Part shown: in pieces, positions 11,035 to 20,277 of the stretch
Numbering within the stretch: position 1 is the stretch's first letter
How the letters are laid out: each line of letters opens with the position of its first letter
Assembly: GCA_905221605.1 (NCBI GenBank)
Contig: CAJNDS010000131.1
Span: forward strand, 7,501-32,500
Length of the DNA: 25,000 bases
Origin: Symbiodinium natans
Taxonomy: Eukaryota > Sar > Dinophyceae > Suessiales > Symbiodiniaceae
Direction of reading: 5' to 3'
Position numbers and translations under genes: made by a program
Notes under the pieces: model-generated
Told to the model about the DNA's origin: nothing
The model's input: only the letters and a program-made list of their open reading frames with translations
Database searches by the model: none

Positions 11035-11520
11035 AGCCGGGAAAATCCGGGCCCTAAGCCGGCGCGTCCCTAAGCCCGACACACCCAGGCCCTGAGTCCG
11101 ACTCTTCAACAGCTACCTGTCTTAAAGTCTTAGGGTTTCGTGTCCCGAACTTGTTTGAAGGGTGTAGGGCTTTAGGGAAGTAGGTTAGTTGGTTGTCGCA
11201 CTTTTTTCGTATGAGGTTTCTAAGCCGGCGGGCATAAGGCCGTGCAGAAACAGCACCGATGGCTGCAATCAGCAGACGCACACCGTTGAGCGATTGGCCT
11301 CAGGAAAAACATGGAACGCCGCTTCGCCATGACCGTTAAGCCTGACTGGCTTAGGATGTGTGGTTGTTTTGGGAATTCGGCTCTTGTTAACTTCAAGCGA
11401 TCTCCTGAAAACTAGATTTTTTTTACCTTCCAAGAGGAGTAGTGCCTACTTCTTAACCCTAAGCCACATAGGTCACATGATACTCTGCACCCTAGACCGT
11501 TGTAGAGTTCCTTTCAAGTC
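11035..11520. other. Spacer between telomere-like tracts
   Basis: No gene recognised; a 75-codon minus frame (11054-11281) has no features. It has isolated 'cttaagcc' and 'ccctaagcc' words that may be further telomere-like remnants. Confidence 0.4.
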
Positions 11521-11609
11521 TAGGGTTTAGGGTTTAGGGTTTAGGGTTTAGGGTTTAGGGTTTAGGGTTTAGGGTTTAGGGTTTAGGGTTTAGGGTTTAG
11601 GGTTTAGGG
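11521..11609 (+). repeat. Perfect (TTTAGGG)n array, about 12.7 copies
   Basis: An uninterrupted TTTAGGG array ending in 'gggc'. It is interstitial, with more than 11 kb of sequence on either side. Near-perfect homogeneity suggests recent insertion or expansion. Confidence 0.95.
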
Positions 11610-11715
11610 CATTGAACCCCAACCAGGCATCCGTCCACATCCTATGGCTTAGGCACTTCACCTCTGACCTAGAGGGCCGAAGGCAAAGCCTAAGCAAAGG
11701 GAGGCCCGAGGAGCG

Positions 11716-11797
11716 GTTTAGGGTTTAGGGTTTAGGGTTTAGGATTTAGGGTTTAGGGTTTAGGGATTTAGGGTTTAGGGTTTAGGGTTTAGGGTTC
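11716..11797 (+). repeat. (TTTAGGG)n array with variants
   Basis: About eleven copies with one 'ttaggattt' substitution and one single-base expansion ('gggattt'). It lies about 106 bp from the previous array in the same orientation. Confidence 0.95.
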
Positions 11798-11898
11798 AGC
11801 AGCTCCGGATCGAGCAGATTTACGGCTCGGATATAACACCCACCCACCCAGAGAATCCCATAACATTAAGAAACCATAAAGTATCTTCATACAAAAGT

Positions 11899-11940
11899 TG
11901 GGGTGGGGGGTGGGAGGGGGGGGGGTGGTGGGAGGGGGCC
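11899..11940 (+). repeat. G-rich low-complexity tract
   Basis: A run of G-tracts separated by single T or A. It directly precedes the first block of 'ttttgtgccttgcccac' repeats and could fold as a G-quadruplex. Confidence 0.7.
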
Positions 11941-12376
11941 CACGAATTTTTTGTGCCTTGCCCATGAGTTTTTGTGCCTTTGCCCACCAATTTTTGTGCC
12001 TTGCCCACCAATTTTTGTGCCTTGCCCACTAATTTTTGCGCCTTTGCCCACGAATTTTGTGCCTTGTCCACGAATTTTGGTGCCCTGCCCACGAATTTTT
12101 GTACCTTGCCACCAATGTGGGTGCTCGAAAATTCGTGGGCAAGGCACAAAATTTCGTGGGCAAAGGCACAAATATTCGTGGGCAAGGCACAAAATTCGTG
12201 GGCAAGGCACAAAAACTCATGGACAAGGCACATTTTGGGGTTTTACGCCTTGCTCAAGGGCCCAAAAATCCGAAACGTGCCTTGGTCACGAATTTTTGTG
12301 CCTTTTTGTGCCTTATCCACGAATTTTGTGCCTTGTCCACGAATTTTTGTACCTTGCCCACGAATATTTTGGGGGA
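11941..12376. repeat. Palindromic repeat block, copy 1
   Basis: About eight direct copies of a ~21-bp unit (core GAATTTTTGTGCCTTGCCC) run to about 12112. After a short centre near 12120 come about five copies in inverse orientation (core 'ttcgtgggcaaggcacaaa') to about 12235. A spacer ('ttttggggttttacgccttg...') and more direct copies to about 12370 follow. The first two arms could pair as a long hairpin. The long open frames across it on both strands only translate the repeat. Confidence 0.9.
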
Positions 12377-12475
12377 GGGAGGTGGAGGGGGCGCGTGGGG
12401 GCTGGGGGTGGGGGGGTGGCGGGGGGTGGGTGGGGGCGGGGGGCCGGGGAGTGGGGGGGGGGGGTTGGGGGCCGT
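12377..12475 (+). repeat. G-rich tract, strong G-quadruplex potential
   Basis: About 100 bases made almost only of G-runs (up to 12 G) with single T, C or A interruptions. It separates the two palindromic repeat blocks. Confidence 0.85.
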
Positions 12476-12870
12476 GCCTTGGCCACGAATTTTTGTGCCT
12501 TGCCCACCAATTTTTGTGCCTTACCCACGAATTTTTGTGCCTTGCCCACGAATTTTTGTGCCTTCGGTGCCTTGCCCACGAATTTTGGTGCCTTGCCCAC
12601 GAATTTTTGTGCCTTGCCACCAATTTGTGTGACCGAAAATTCGTGGGCAAGGCACAAAATTTTGTCGGCAAAGGCACAAATATTCGCGGGCAAGGCACAA
12701 AATTCGTGGGCAAGGCACAAAAACTCGTGGACAAGGCACATTTTGGGGTTTTAAGCCTTGCCCAAGGGCCAAAAAATCCGAAACGTGCCTTGCCCACGAA
12801 TTTTGTGCGCTATCCACGAATTTTTGTGCCTTGCCCACGAATTTTTGTGCCTTTGCCCACGAAACCCATT
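12476..12870. repeat. Palindromic repeat block, copy 2
   Basis: A diverged repeat of block 1 offset by about 508 bp: 'gaaaattcgtgggcaaggc' at 12127 recurs at 12635, and the 'ccaaaaatccgaaacgtgcc' spacer recurs too. Direct ~21-bp units come first, then inverted units, then direct ones. It is followed by a TA microsatellite (12878-12890). Confidence 0.9.
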
Positions 12871-12900
12871 AGGGTTTATATATATATATATAGAAAGAGA

Positions 12901-12951
12901 GGTTTAGGGTTTAGGGTTTAGGGTTTAGGGTGTAGGGTTCAGGGTTTAGGG
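12901..12951 (+). repeat. TTTAGGG array with variants
   Basis: About seven copies including 'tgtaggg' and 'ttcaggg' variants, placed just after the second palindromic block and a short TA repeat. Confidence 0.9.
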
Positions 12952-13438
12952 ACCCTTCTTGATTCTTTAAAGGACCCCTTCAAGAAACCCTTGGACCCCT
13001 AAACGCCGATTCCTTTTTTTTGTGAACTTAAAAGTGTCCGAGATGCGGGCTGTAGGGCTCAGGGTTCTCACTACAAACCCCGGTTTCGGGTTTAGAGTTT
13101 AGGCGCAAAGACTATTCCGTAGGTCATAATCAGATCTGGATGTTGCAGGGGTAGATAGACCCAAGTTTTCGGGTTTAGGGTTGAGGGTTTACTGAGGAGA
13201 CCCCACCGTACTTTTGAATCCCTTATCTACTTGCCAAGTCCTCCTTGATCCGCAGCGAGGCCCGAAGCGCAGCGTTGTCCGAAGCAGCCACGCAAGCTCA
13301 AAGTTGAGGTTTATAGCGGTTAGGGGCTTAGGGTTTAGGATTTAGGGGTCCAGGGTCCCCCGTCAAACGAGGCTCGAGGCGTTAAGTCAAGAAGGATTTC
13401 AAGCCGGTTCTTCCCATTTGTAGGGATCCCATCGCATC
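12952..13438. other. 5' flank of the RCC1-like gene with degenerate telomere words
   Basis: No gene. Scattered 'gggtttaggg'-like words occur near 13080, 13170 and 13315-13350. No TATA box or clear spliced-leader acceptor was identified. Confidence 0.5.
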
Positions 13439-14914
13439 ATGTCGCTTTCGGTCGATGTGTGCTTGATGAGCGGCAAGACAGCCTCTCTGGAAGTGCAGGC
13501 AGATGCATCCCTTGAGTCATTGAAGCAACGTGCCCAGAGCGCTCTGGGAACTTACAAGGGCAGGCTTCTGAACTCTTCCGGAGAGGTGCTGGACGGAACA
13601 TCCACTGTCGAAGACGCCGGCTTGCAGAGTGGTGACGTGCTAACCCTTCATGTGAAGCAGGTTCAACTTGTAGCTACAAAAAAGACAACCGACGACTTCT
13701 CTGCTGCTTTCGCGGCCATTCTGGCAGATGGCTCCGTGGTTTCCTGGGGAAACCCCGAACATGGTGGCAGCAGCCGTGCCATACAGCAGCAGCTGAAGAA
13801 TGTTCAGCGGATTCAGGCTTCATCGTGCGCATTTGCTGCAATCCTGGGTGATGGATCTGTAGTCACATGGGGTGATGCCTTATCTGGTGGTGACAGCACT
13901 GCCGTGCAGGAGCGGCTGAAGAATGCGCAGCACATCCAGGCTTCATTGTACGCCTTTGCCGCAATCCTGGCTGATGGATCTGTGGTGACGTGGGGTGATT
14001 CCGGATATGGTGGTGACAGCACGGCTGTACGGGAGCAACTGAGGGATGTTCAGCAGATCCAAGCGACAGATCGCGCGTTTGCTGCACTCAAGGGTGATGG
14101 ATCTGTGGTCACCTGGGGTGACATCGGATATGGTGGTGACAGTAGGGCCGTACAACATCGCCTAAAGGATGTGCACCACATCCAGTCTTCAGATCGCTCC
14201 TTTGCCGCAATCCTCAGCAACCGGTCTGTGGTGACCTGGGGCATTCCTGGAGCCGGTGGTGACAGCAGTGCCGTGCAGCAGAAACTGAAGAATGTTCAGC
14301 AGATCCAGGCCTCGGTCGGTGCCTTCGCTGCAATCCTGGGTGATGGCTCTGTGGTCACCTGGGGTCTCCTTGACTGTGGGGGCAACAGCACTGCTGTGCA
14401 GGGGCGTCTGCAGAATGTAAAGCAGATCCAGGCTTCTTATGGCGCCTTTGCTGCAATCCTGGGTGATGGCTCCGTGGCAACCTGGGGGCATCCCCAATAT
14501 GGCGGAGACAGCAATGCTGTACAGGAGCAGTTGAAAGATGTGCTGCACATCCAAGCTTCGATGCGCGCATTTGCTGCAATCCTTGGTGATGGATCTGTGG
14601 TTACCTGGGGTGATCACCGTTGTGGCGGAGACTGCAGCGACGCCGTGCAGAACAAGCTGACGAAGGTGCAGCAGATCCAGGCCACGTACAGCGCGTTTGC
14701 AGCAATCTTAGCTGATGGATCGGTGGTCACCTGGGGCGATGCATACGGTGGCGGTGCCGACAGCATCACTGTACAGGAGCAACTGCAGGACGTGCAGCAG
14801 ATTCAAGCTTCTCGTGGCGCATTTGCCGCAATCCTGGCTAGTGGATCTGTGGTTACCTGGGGCCCTCCTGCCGTTGGCGGCAACAGCATAGATGTGCATG
14901 ACCGCTGGGTATAA
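13439..14914 (+). CDS. Ubiquitin-like + RCC1-like repeat protein (491 aa, single exon)
   Basis: Residues about 1-75 look like a ubiquitin-like fold: a beta-hairpin start (VDVCLMSGKTASLEVQADAS), an ESLKQRAQSALG helix, and GDVLTLHV near the end. From about residue 88 come ten repeats of about 40 residues with consensus AFAAILGDGSVVTWGD, then GGDSxAVQEQLKDVQQIQAS; the last is cut short before the stop. The GSVVTWG core resembles the blades of RCC1-type beta-propellers. Ten short repeats might form a propeller-like or closed repeat array, but blade number cannot be judged from sequence. The function is unknown; RCC1-like proteins often act as exchange factors or protein-binding scaffolds, and the ubiquitin-like N-terminus hints at a ubiquitin-linked role (inference). 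The ATG at 13439 starts the ubiquitin-like strand exactly. No introns are needed, unlike the acyltransferase. Telomere-like tracts flank it on both sides. Confidence 0.85.
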   Translation: MSLSVDVCLMSGKTASLEVQADASLESLKQRAQSALGTYKGRLLNSSGEVLDGTSTVEDAGLQSGDVLTLHVKQVQLVATKKTTDDFSAAFAAILADGSVVSWGNPEHGGSSRAIQQQLKNVQRIQASSCAFAAILGDGSVVTWGDALSGGDSTAVQERLKNAQHIQASLYAFAAILADGSVVTWGDSGYGGDSTAVREQLRDVQQIQATDRAFAALKGDGSVVTWGDIGYGGDSRAVQHRLKDVHHIQSSDRSFAAILSNRSVVTWGIPGAGGDSSAVQQKLKNVQQIQASVGAFAAILGDGSVVTWGLLDCGGNSTAVQGRLQNVKQIQASYGAFAAILGDGSVATWGHPQYGGDSNAVQEQLKDVLHIQASMRAFAAILGDGSVVTWGDHRCGGDCSDAVQNKLTKVQQIQATYSAFAAILADGSVVTWGDAYGGGADSITVQEQLQDVQQIQASRGAFAAILASGSVVTWGPPAVGGNSIDVHDRWV

Positions 14915-15186
14915 CAAGGCAGAGGGGGGAGGGGAGGGACCCGCTGCGGCAGAGCTTGCGGGCTTTCAGGGCCACTGAACTTCCGTGCGTGATTAGACAG
15001 ATGTCGAGGACTTGTTCCCTAGAAATCCTGAACCCCAAACCATCGGTTCCAGGCTCTAAGCCCCATCCAAAGACCCCATCGACTCCTCTATGCTGAGTTT
15101 GAGGTGAGCAGATTTTGGGGAACCGACAAAGTTTTGGGAATTTGCTCTGGGTCGGAATTTAGGATTGAAGGAGATTTGTTTATTCC
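14915..15186. other. 3' flank of the RCC1-like gene
   Basis: It starts with a purine-rich 'ggcagaggggggaggggagg' stretch just after the stop. No further gene and no AATAAA-type signal were seen. Confidence 0.4.
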
Positions 15187-15372
15187 CCCTAAACCCTAAA
15201 CCCTAAACCCTAAGCCCTAAGCCCTAAGCCCTAAACCCTAAACCCTAAACCCTAAACCCTAAACCCTAAACCCTAAACCCTAAACCCTAAACCCTAAACC
15301 CTAAACCCTAAACCCTAAACCCTAAACCCTAAACCCTAAACCCTAAACCCTAAACCCTAAACCCTAAACCCA
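15187..15372 (-). repeat. Longest telomere-like array, (CCCTAAA)n, about 26 copies
   Basis: Almost perfect CCCTAAA heptamers, with three CCCTAAG copies near the start. It is the longest telomere-like tract in the window and has the opposite orientation to the array at 15513. Confidence 0.95.
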
Positions 15373-15512
15373 AGTTAAAGTTGTTTTATGGATTTCGCGG
15401 TTGAGGGGCTTACTGGAGTGAAGGCCATACTTATGTTCAAGCCCTGAGGCCGACACAGACTGTTTTGAGGGCGAGAGTGCCATGCCTCTCTTAGACCAGG
15501 CTTCAAAGCAAA

Positions 15513-15569
15513 GGGTTTAGGGTTTAGGGTTTAGGGTTTAGGGTTTAGGGTTTAGGGTTTAGGATTTAT
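15513..15569 (+). repeat. (TTTAGGG)n array
   Basis: About seven perfect copies, then 'ttaggatttatagggtcc' decay. It lies about 140 bp from the CCCTAAA array and faces it in opposite orientation. Confidence 0.95.
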
Positions 15570-17179
15570 AGGGTCCTTGGGTTCAGGGTGCATGTGGCTT
15601 GCGGAGTGTTGCTCTATGCCCCCAGGGCTTCCAGGGCTTTCCATAAAGATCGGGACCCGGAGCTCGAAACAACCTCAACAACCTCAGCCCCAGTCGAATG
15701 CAGGGAGCATTGGCGAGTGACCGGCTATAGCAGCGGCGACGGAGGGGGTTGATCGGTTGATGGAATGCTTGCGTGTGCAGTGTTTTCTGCCTCAAGTTAC
15801 GAGATTTAGTTGCGAGCCTTCGGCCTAGCCTCCGGCCACACCCTAGGTTTGGCCGGACAATCCTTGGTCGTAGACCCAGGGTCTGCTTTGGAGAACTGGA
15901 TTTTCGAGCCTATGAGAACGGCCCACTCCTCGCTTGGTGTAGGCTTTGGTTCTTTGGTTGAGATCTGCGGACGTTCCACTTCATTTTGCCGACCACCGTG
16001 GAATGCCTACTGCGCAGCTGACACTGTAAAGAGGCTATTAGCGTCGCGTTGTATTGCAGGTCGGGCTTTGGGTTCCGCTGCAAGGAGTCGTATAATCGTG
16101 TTACAGGGTCCTGCTCAAAGAGGACTCTGAGAACCACCTTCTAGAGTCATTCAAGCTTTCTGTAGCTACTTCTCCAATTTCGAAGAATTGAACACAAGAA
16201 ACAAAGACAATTCCCAATTGGACTCTAGCCACCTGCACTACACTGTTTGCAGCAGGTGCAGTTATTTTACTACATGTTGCATTGGAGAAGGGGATCTGCG
16301 ACGATTGTAAATTATGAGGTTTTGCCATGATCGCCACCACTGCAATGATTGGGCATGTGGTGCGTAGCGTGCCGAGAAGTGATATTCTTTGACTATTGGG
16401 ATGAAATTCTCTGGGAAGTTGCTTGTTCACACCTGCTTTCCGCACAATGGCGGGTTGCCGATTTCTGGTCGTCTGCTGCTCGGTTTTTTGGGGTGCACCA
16501 GACTCCGTCTGGATTCTTTCAGCTCCTTGCAGCCTACAATCCGAATGTCAGCATCATACCAGCAGAATGCTTTCATGATTTTATCTGGGTGCAATCTGCA
16601 ATCGGCAATGATTTCATTCAAAATGTCTTTGGGTGCATTTAGGCTGAGGCTCCAGAGTTACATCTGTGCACCTTTCGGTTTTTTGACCGTGACTCTTCTA
16701 TCGCTCAGTGAAAGAAGACAAGTCCAGTTTGCGTAGGTTTTTGGGCAGAACATTGTTTCCAGGGAGTTGGTCACCGGACTATGTCGAAAGTACTCGAATA
16801 TCAAATGCGCGGAAGAACAAGTTTCGGAAGTATGTCCTGAACATCATGTTTGCCTCGGAAATTTGTCAACAAGTTGTCGCGAGGTTTTCTGGTTTGCTCA
16901 CAAGCAGCTCGCCAACTCCCATATGACTTTTGTGAGGTCATGCCCTCACCTTCAGCCGCGAAAACGCATCCCTAAAGCCATATTGAAGCAGGGTTTCTAT
17001 ATTACTGTTATTGGTGAGTGTATATAAGGTTCCTTGTTAAAATATTGGTGAGTGTATATATTTGGTGTCCTTGTGGGGGTACAACCGGGTACAAGAAATG
17101 TAAACCCTACTTCATTTCCAGCAGCAAAGTCGGGGCATCCCGACAGAGTGAACGTCGCAAGTTTCACAAGTCGTATCAT
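15570..17179. other. No recognisable gene
   Basis: Candidate frames (15810-16130 and 16349-16642 plus; 16101-16445 and 16427-16621 minus) overlap each other and show no family motifs. A minus-strand stretch reading LHPDKIMKAFCWYD (about 16560-16600) looks protein-like but could not be extended or assigned. A direct repeat 'tattggtgagtgtatata' occurs twice, near 17010 and 17044. Confidence 0.4.
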
Positions 17180-17218
17180 GGGTTTAGGGTTTAGGGTTTA
17201 GGGTTTAGGGTTTAGGGA
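17180..17218 (+). repeat. (TTTAGGG)n array
   Basis: About five and a half perfect copies, 340 bp upstream of the first acyltransferase exon. Confidence 0.95.
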
Positions 17219-17554
17219 TGTGGTTTTCATGGAGAGGGACTTTGCAGCCGAGTAGTGGGAGTTCCAAATTCTAAAGGTGTAGCATGTCTTTGATTGTCTT
17301 CGCATCTTCGACACGTCATGAGGCCACGTGTTTGCAGCGGAGAGGTTCAAACGATCCCAAATTTGCCCTACACAGACAAAGTGTGGGTGCGCTGCCGCAC
17401 GCCCCTCAGCGTCAGACCTATCAGCGCGGTAGCTCTTCCAACTGCGGGGTCATCTTTGTCATAGTGGGGTAACATTCTACATTTTTAAGGGTACTTAAAC
17501 TCAATAAGGAATAAAATTTTAAAATTCTATAACTATCCCAACTATGAACCAGTC
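17219..17554. other. 5' flank of acyltransferase copy 1, with a hairpin element
   Basis: No ORF is supported. An imperfect terminal inverted repeat ('catagtggggtaacattcta' at 17460; 'ggatagttatagaa'-type complement ending 17546) delimits an 87-bp AT-rich element just upstream of the ATG at 17555. A trans-splice acceptor could not be placed with confidence. Confidence 0.35.
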
Positions 17555-18482
17555 ATGTGTCCAAGCAAAGATGAGGCGTCCAACATGGCCGAAGCCGGCA
17601 AAGCTGACACGAAAATGGCAGCCAAACCACAAGAGAAGAAGGCTCCGGCAACTGCCGATGTTGATTGAATGGTCCTTCTCTAAATCGGTGCAGGTTCATA
17701 CCCTCTCTTGTGTTTTGTGTTCAGTTTGCTGGATACGTAGTCGTGAGTCCATGTCGATGCATGTTTGGTTGCAGGCGTCCAAACCGCGAATCGACTGTAT
17801 TGATGGATGCAGATTCGCTCTTGTGTTCCCTATCGTGATTGCGCACTTTGCAAGGCACCAGCTTACATCTGTGGGTTGTGGGCGTGCCGTGTCTCCTACA
17901 TGTCGGCTGAGTATCTGGCTAGAATATGAATTGCTGACAGGTTCGGCACCAACAACAAGACAATGTTGAAGCTTCTCACGCAGGAGAACGTTTTGGTGGG
18001 TGGATTCTTCGTCATTTCCGGATACGTCCCGCACTGAGCATCGTGACGTTTTGCATGAGCCATGCAGAAAGCTTAGGACGTGTCATGGTTGTGACGGTTT
18101 TAGGGACAATTCTAGTAATCGTTTATTGTGGTCCCTTACCCTAAACCCTGAACCCTAAACCCTAAACCCCAAACCCTAAGCCCTTTTTCAAGGGTTGCGA
18201 AGTATGAGCCTGGGGCGCGAAGAGGTATAGAAGGGGTACGAAGGGCCTATATAAGGGACCATGCAACTACCCTAAACATAGTGGTCATGATGCTAATGAT
18301 GCTAATGATGCTGATGATGATGATGATGGTTGGTCTCTTGTGCTGGAGCCGTTGCTCAGCTCCTGCGGCGCCACTAAGCACATCTTAGCAATAAGGTCTC
18401 TGCCTACACCTCCACCAAGCTTGGTGAGCGGAAGGCGGAGGACAAGAAACTGGCCAATCCAGAGCTGTTCTTCTGGCAAAGG
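17555..18482 (+). CDS. Acyltransferase-3 family gene, copy 1, exons 1-4 (N-terminal)
   Basis: First part of a 17-exon gene (17555-22375; about 430 residues). Exons: 1 17555-17659, 2 17775-17854, 3 17941-18025, 4 18396-18482. Exon 1 is hydrophilic (Lys/Ala/Glu-rich). Exon 2 reads PRIDCIDGCRFALVFPIVIA followed by HFAR. It contains the R-x10-H signature of acyltransferase-3 membrane enzymes, with the His as the likely catalytic residue. Exon 3 has NVLVGGFFVISGY, matching the family's 'FFxiSGf' second helix. Exon 4 is charged (cytoplasmic loop) and ends ELFFWQR. Introns start GT, GC, GT, GC and end AG|G; phases match throughout. Such enzymes transfer acyl groups to sugars, lipids or other acceptors across a membrane; the substrate here is unknown. 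The ATG at 17555 is the first in frame, but the true start may differ. Intron 3 holds telomere-like and (ATG)n-like repeats. Confidence 0.8.
18131..18261. repeat. Telomere-like tract bounded by an inverted 9-mer (intron 3)
   Basis: GGTCCCTTA at about 18131 and its complement TAAGGGACC ending near 18261 enclose a CCCTAAA/CCCTGAA/CCCCAAA tract (18137-18183) and a G-rich stretch. This could be a small insertion unit in intron 3. Confidence 0.5.
18287..18329 (+). repeat. ATGCTA/ATG microsatellite
   Basis: Repeats of 'atgctaatg' pass into 'atgatgatgatg'. It lies inside intron 3 of acyltransferase copy 1. Confidence 0.85.
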
Positions 18483-18572
18483 GCTTCTGTGATGGCATTC
18501 CTTCATTGTTGGGCTGCATGTCGGCGCTTCGAAGAAGCTGTGATGTACTAGCTGCGTGCGATGATTTGTGAG

Positions 18573-20236
18573 GTGATGGCGTACTATCCTTTGCACTTTG
18601 TGGTCTCAGCGATCTTTGCCCCTATGTTCATCCAAGTTGAGAGGCATGGCAGCCCAAAGTCCATAGTGGAGCTGCATACGTATGGGGCGCGTACCTGCCC
18701 CACAAGTAGAACCTGTGGAAGTGTCTAGGCGTCGCCCACCGCTGTTGTGCACAGGTGGTACAACACTCCCTGGACAATGACGGCTTTCCGAGCCTTCTTG
18801 AATTTCAGCCTGCTGCAGGAAGGGCATTCTTTGCGTCAGTGAAGCGAGAGCCTGGGCACTTGTGCCCTTCAGCTGCTGCCACGTGCTTGCTCCCGCCTCG
18901 AGGCTTGGTTCCCAGCGGAGGCCGAGATTTGGAATCAGCCCACCTGGTTGTGGGCTCAGCTGCGGGTCACTGCCGCGGCAAGTTCGAAATCCTATGAGAG
19001 CACTTGTTGCATACACCAGGTTCCTGTCCGCACTCACCTTCTCGAACCTCACGATGCCCACATTCGTGCTCCCACAAGTAGCGCAGCTCTCGAAGTCCGG
19101 CGACTTTGCAGGGAAGAGAGGAGAGGAGAGAACAGAAGAGAAGAGAAAAGGAGAGAAGAGGGAGGAGGCACACTGGCCATTTGTTTCCGGCAAGATTCAA
19201 GGTGCTTAAGGGGACATCAAAGGGGCACCCTAAGGCCCTAAGGGGGCTTTGCACGTCCGAGGCCTGCAAAAGCTATTTGCTGCTTTGACAGGGATTTCGC
19301 TTCTGCAGAAGGCACGGGGGCCCCAAACCCCAAACCCCAAACCCCAAACCCTAAGCCCTAAGCCCTAAGCCCTAAGCCCTAAGCCCTAAGCCCTAAGCCC
19401 TAAACCCTAAGCCCTAAGCCCTAAACCCTAAACCCTCAACGTTGGGGCCTTCGCCGAAAGTCTCCTGCCTCGGTCGGCATTTGTGAAGGTTTCTTACTCG
19501 GAGACTTCGCGATTCCACAGCCACTTTGAGCATCCTGCACCCTGGCAAGGGTTGCGGCTTAGGGTTTAGGGTTGCGGGTTTAGGGTTTAGGGTGTAGGGT
19601 TTAGGGTTTAGGGCTTAGGGTTTAGGGTCTAGGGTTGAGGGTACAGCACCTTCTAGAATTGCTGTCTACGACTGCGGGTCGATACACGCTCAGCGGCCTT
19701 CAGTCTCTACACACCTGCCTCCCGCCCAGGTGGATGGAAAGGTCATGTATCCCTTGTGCCGGCCTGAGATGGGTAGTTGGCTCTGGTTTAGGGGTCGGGG
19801 TTTAGGGTTTAGGGCTTCTCGCTGCGGGTTTCCAAAGATAGGGTTCCGTTTGCCTATGATAAGGATTAATGTTTTTGGGGGTATATCCGGGGCACCCCTA
19901 GTTTGGGAAAGGCCCCCAAATGCTGGAGAGGGCCCTGAGAAGCTGCATCGTTGCGCTCGTTGAGTCAGGATCTGGAACCTTACCCGCTTCCATCCCTTCT
20001 GGGCACTCATCGAAATGACCATGGGTGTGGCAGCTGTTCGTCATGTGATGCTGGACACGGAGGAAGACAAGAAGCAGCCAACCACGAATCTTGCTGCAGC
20101 GATGCCATTTCGCACGAGGTGAAAGTTCTCTAAGGGCTGGGGCGTCGCGGGGTCTGAAAAACCGAGGAACCCGCTCTGGCTCTTCCTCCTCTCCTACGCC
20201 TCCCTGGGCCTACGCCTGACACAGTTTGACTTCAAC
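18573..20236 (+). CDS. Acyltransferase-3 family gene, copy 1, exons 5-12 (middle)
   Basis: Exons: 5 18573-18643, 6 18755-18818, 7 18903-18946, 8 19020-19099, 9 19262-19311, 10 19489-19544, 11 19969-20118, 12 20167-20236. They read, in order, YYPLHFVVSAIFAPMFIQVE; WYNTPWTMTAFRAFLNFSLL; AWFPAEAEIWNQPTW; FLSALTFSNLTMPTFVLPQV; LQKLFAALTGISLLQK; VSYSETSRFHSHFEH; IWNLTRFHPFWALIEMTMGV; NPLWLFLLSYASLGLRLTQF. This alternates membrane helices with aromatic loops, as expected for a polytopic acyltransferase. All eight exons join in phase without a stop. Donors are GC (5, 8, 9, 10), GA (6, 12) and GT (7, 11). Exon 5 could instead end at 18673. Exon 12 could end six bases later at a GC donor. Intron 11 is only 48 nt. 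Exon 7 is 44 nt. Introns 9 and 10 are rich in telomere-like repeats. Confidence 0.75.
19108..19167 (+). repeat. GA-rich purine tract in intron 8
   Basis: About 60 bases of mixed gaga/ggaga/aaag. Short frames over it (e.g. 19106-19288) are low-complexity artefacts. Confidence 0.8.
19321..19437 (-). repeat. Telomere-like array, CCCCAAA to CCCTAAG to CCCTAAA
   Basis: Starts with four CCCCAAA units, then a run of mostly CCCTAAG units, then CCCTAAA. It fills most of intron 9 and shows blocks of homogenised variants. Confidence 0.9.
19557..19646 (+). repeat. Degenerate TTTAGGG array in intron 10
   Basis: About ten copies with variants 'tgcgggt', 'tgtaggg', 'cttaggg', 'tctaggg' and 'ttgaggg'. Confidence 0.9.
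19826..19917. mobile_element. TIR element, family 'GGGTTTCC', copy 1
   Basis: A 92-bp unit starting 'gcgggtttccaaagataggg' and ending in 'ccccta-gtttgggaaaggccccc', which reads as the inverse of its start. It is non-autonomous, with no ORF, in intron 10. Related units are at 20581, 21441 and 22795. Confidence 0.55.
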
Positions 20237-20277
20237 GACGCAGCCTTAAAGTTTTTTGTGCATTTGCCTCTTGACTA

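Noticed and set aside
11941-12112. CRISPR-like look of evenly spaced ~20-bp repeats
   Set aside because: There are no unique spacers between units, the repeats are contiguous and occur in both orientations, and the genome is eukaryotic.
11903-12921. Long overlapping ORFs on both strands (up to 315 codons) reading 'LPTNFCA'-type repeats
   Set aside because: They are translations of the ~21-bp repeat in several frames and both strands; unit length divisible by three keeps frames open without coding meaning.
13813-14917. Antisense ORFs under the RCC1-like gene (up to 142 codons)
   Set aside because: They are mirror frames of the regular 120-bp coding repeat; the plus-strand protein is complete and clearly repeat-structured.
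15187-15569. True chromosome end or fusion point
   Set aside because: Arrays here have opposite orientation (CCCTAAA then TTTAGGG), but in head-to-head telomere fusions TTTAGGG precedes CCCTAAA, and over 9 kb of sequence follows. Interstitial tracts are the simpler reading.
16427-16621. Minus-strand 64-codon ORF with LHPDKIMKAFCWYD as a conserved domain
   Set aside because: It looks protein-like, but I could not match it to a family or extend it in either direction.
19106-19288. Glu/Arg-rich ORF
   Set aside because: It translates a GA-rich purine tract within intron 8.
20099-20134. A 36-nt intron between acyltransferase exons 11 and 12 with a GC donor
   Set aside because: A 48-nt intron (20119-20166) with GT donor, AG|G acceptor and matching phase fits better and removes the in-frame TGA at 20120.
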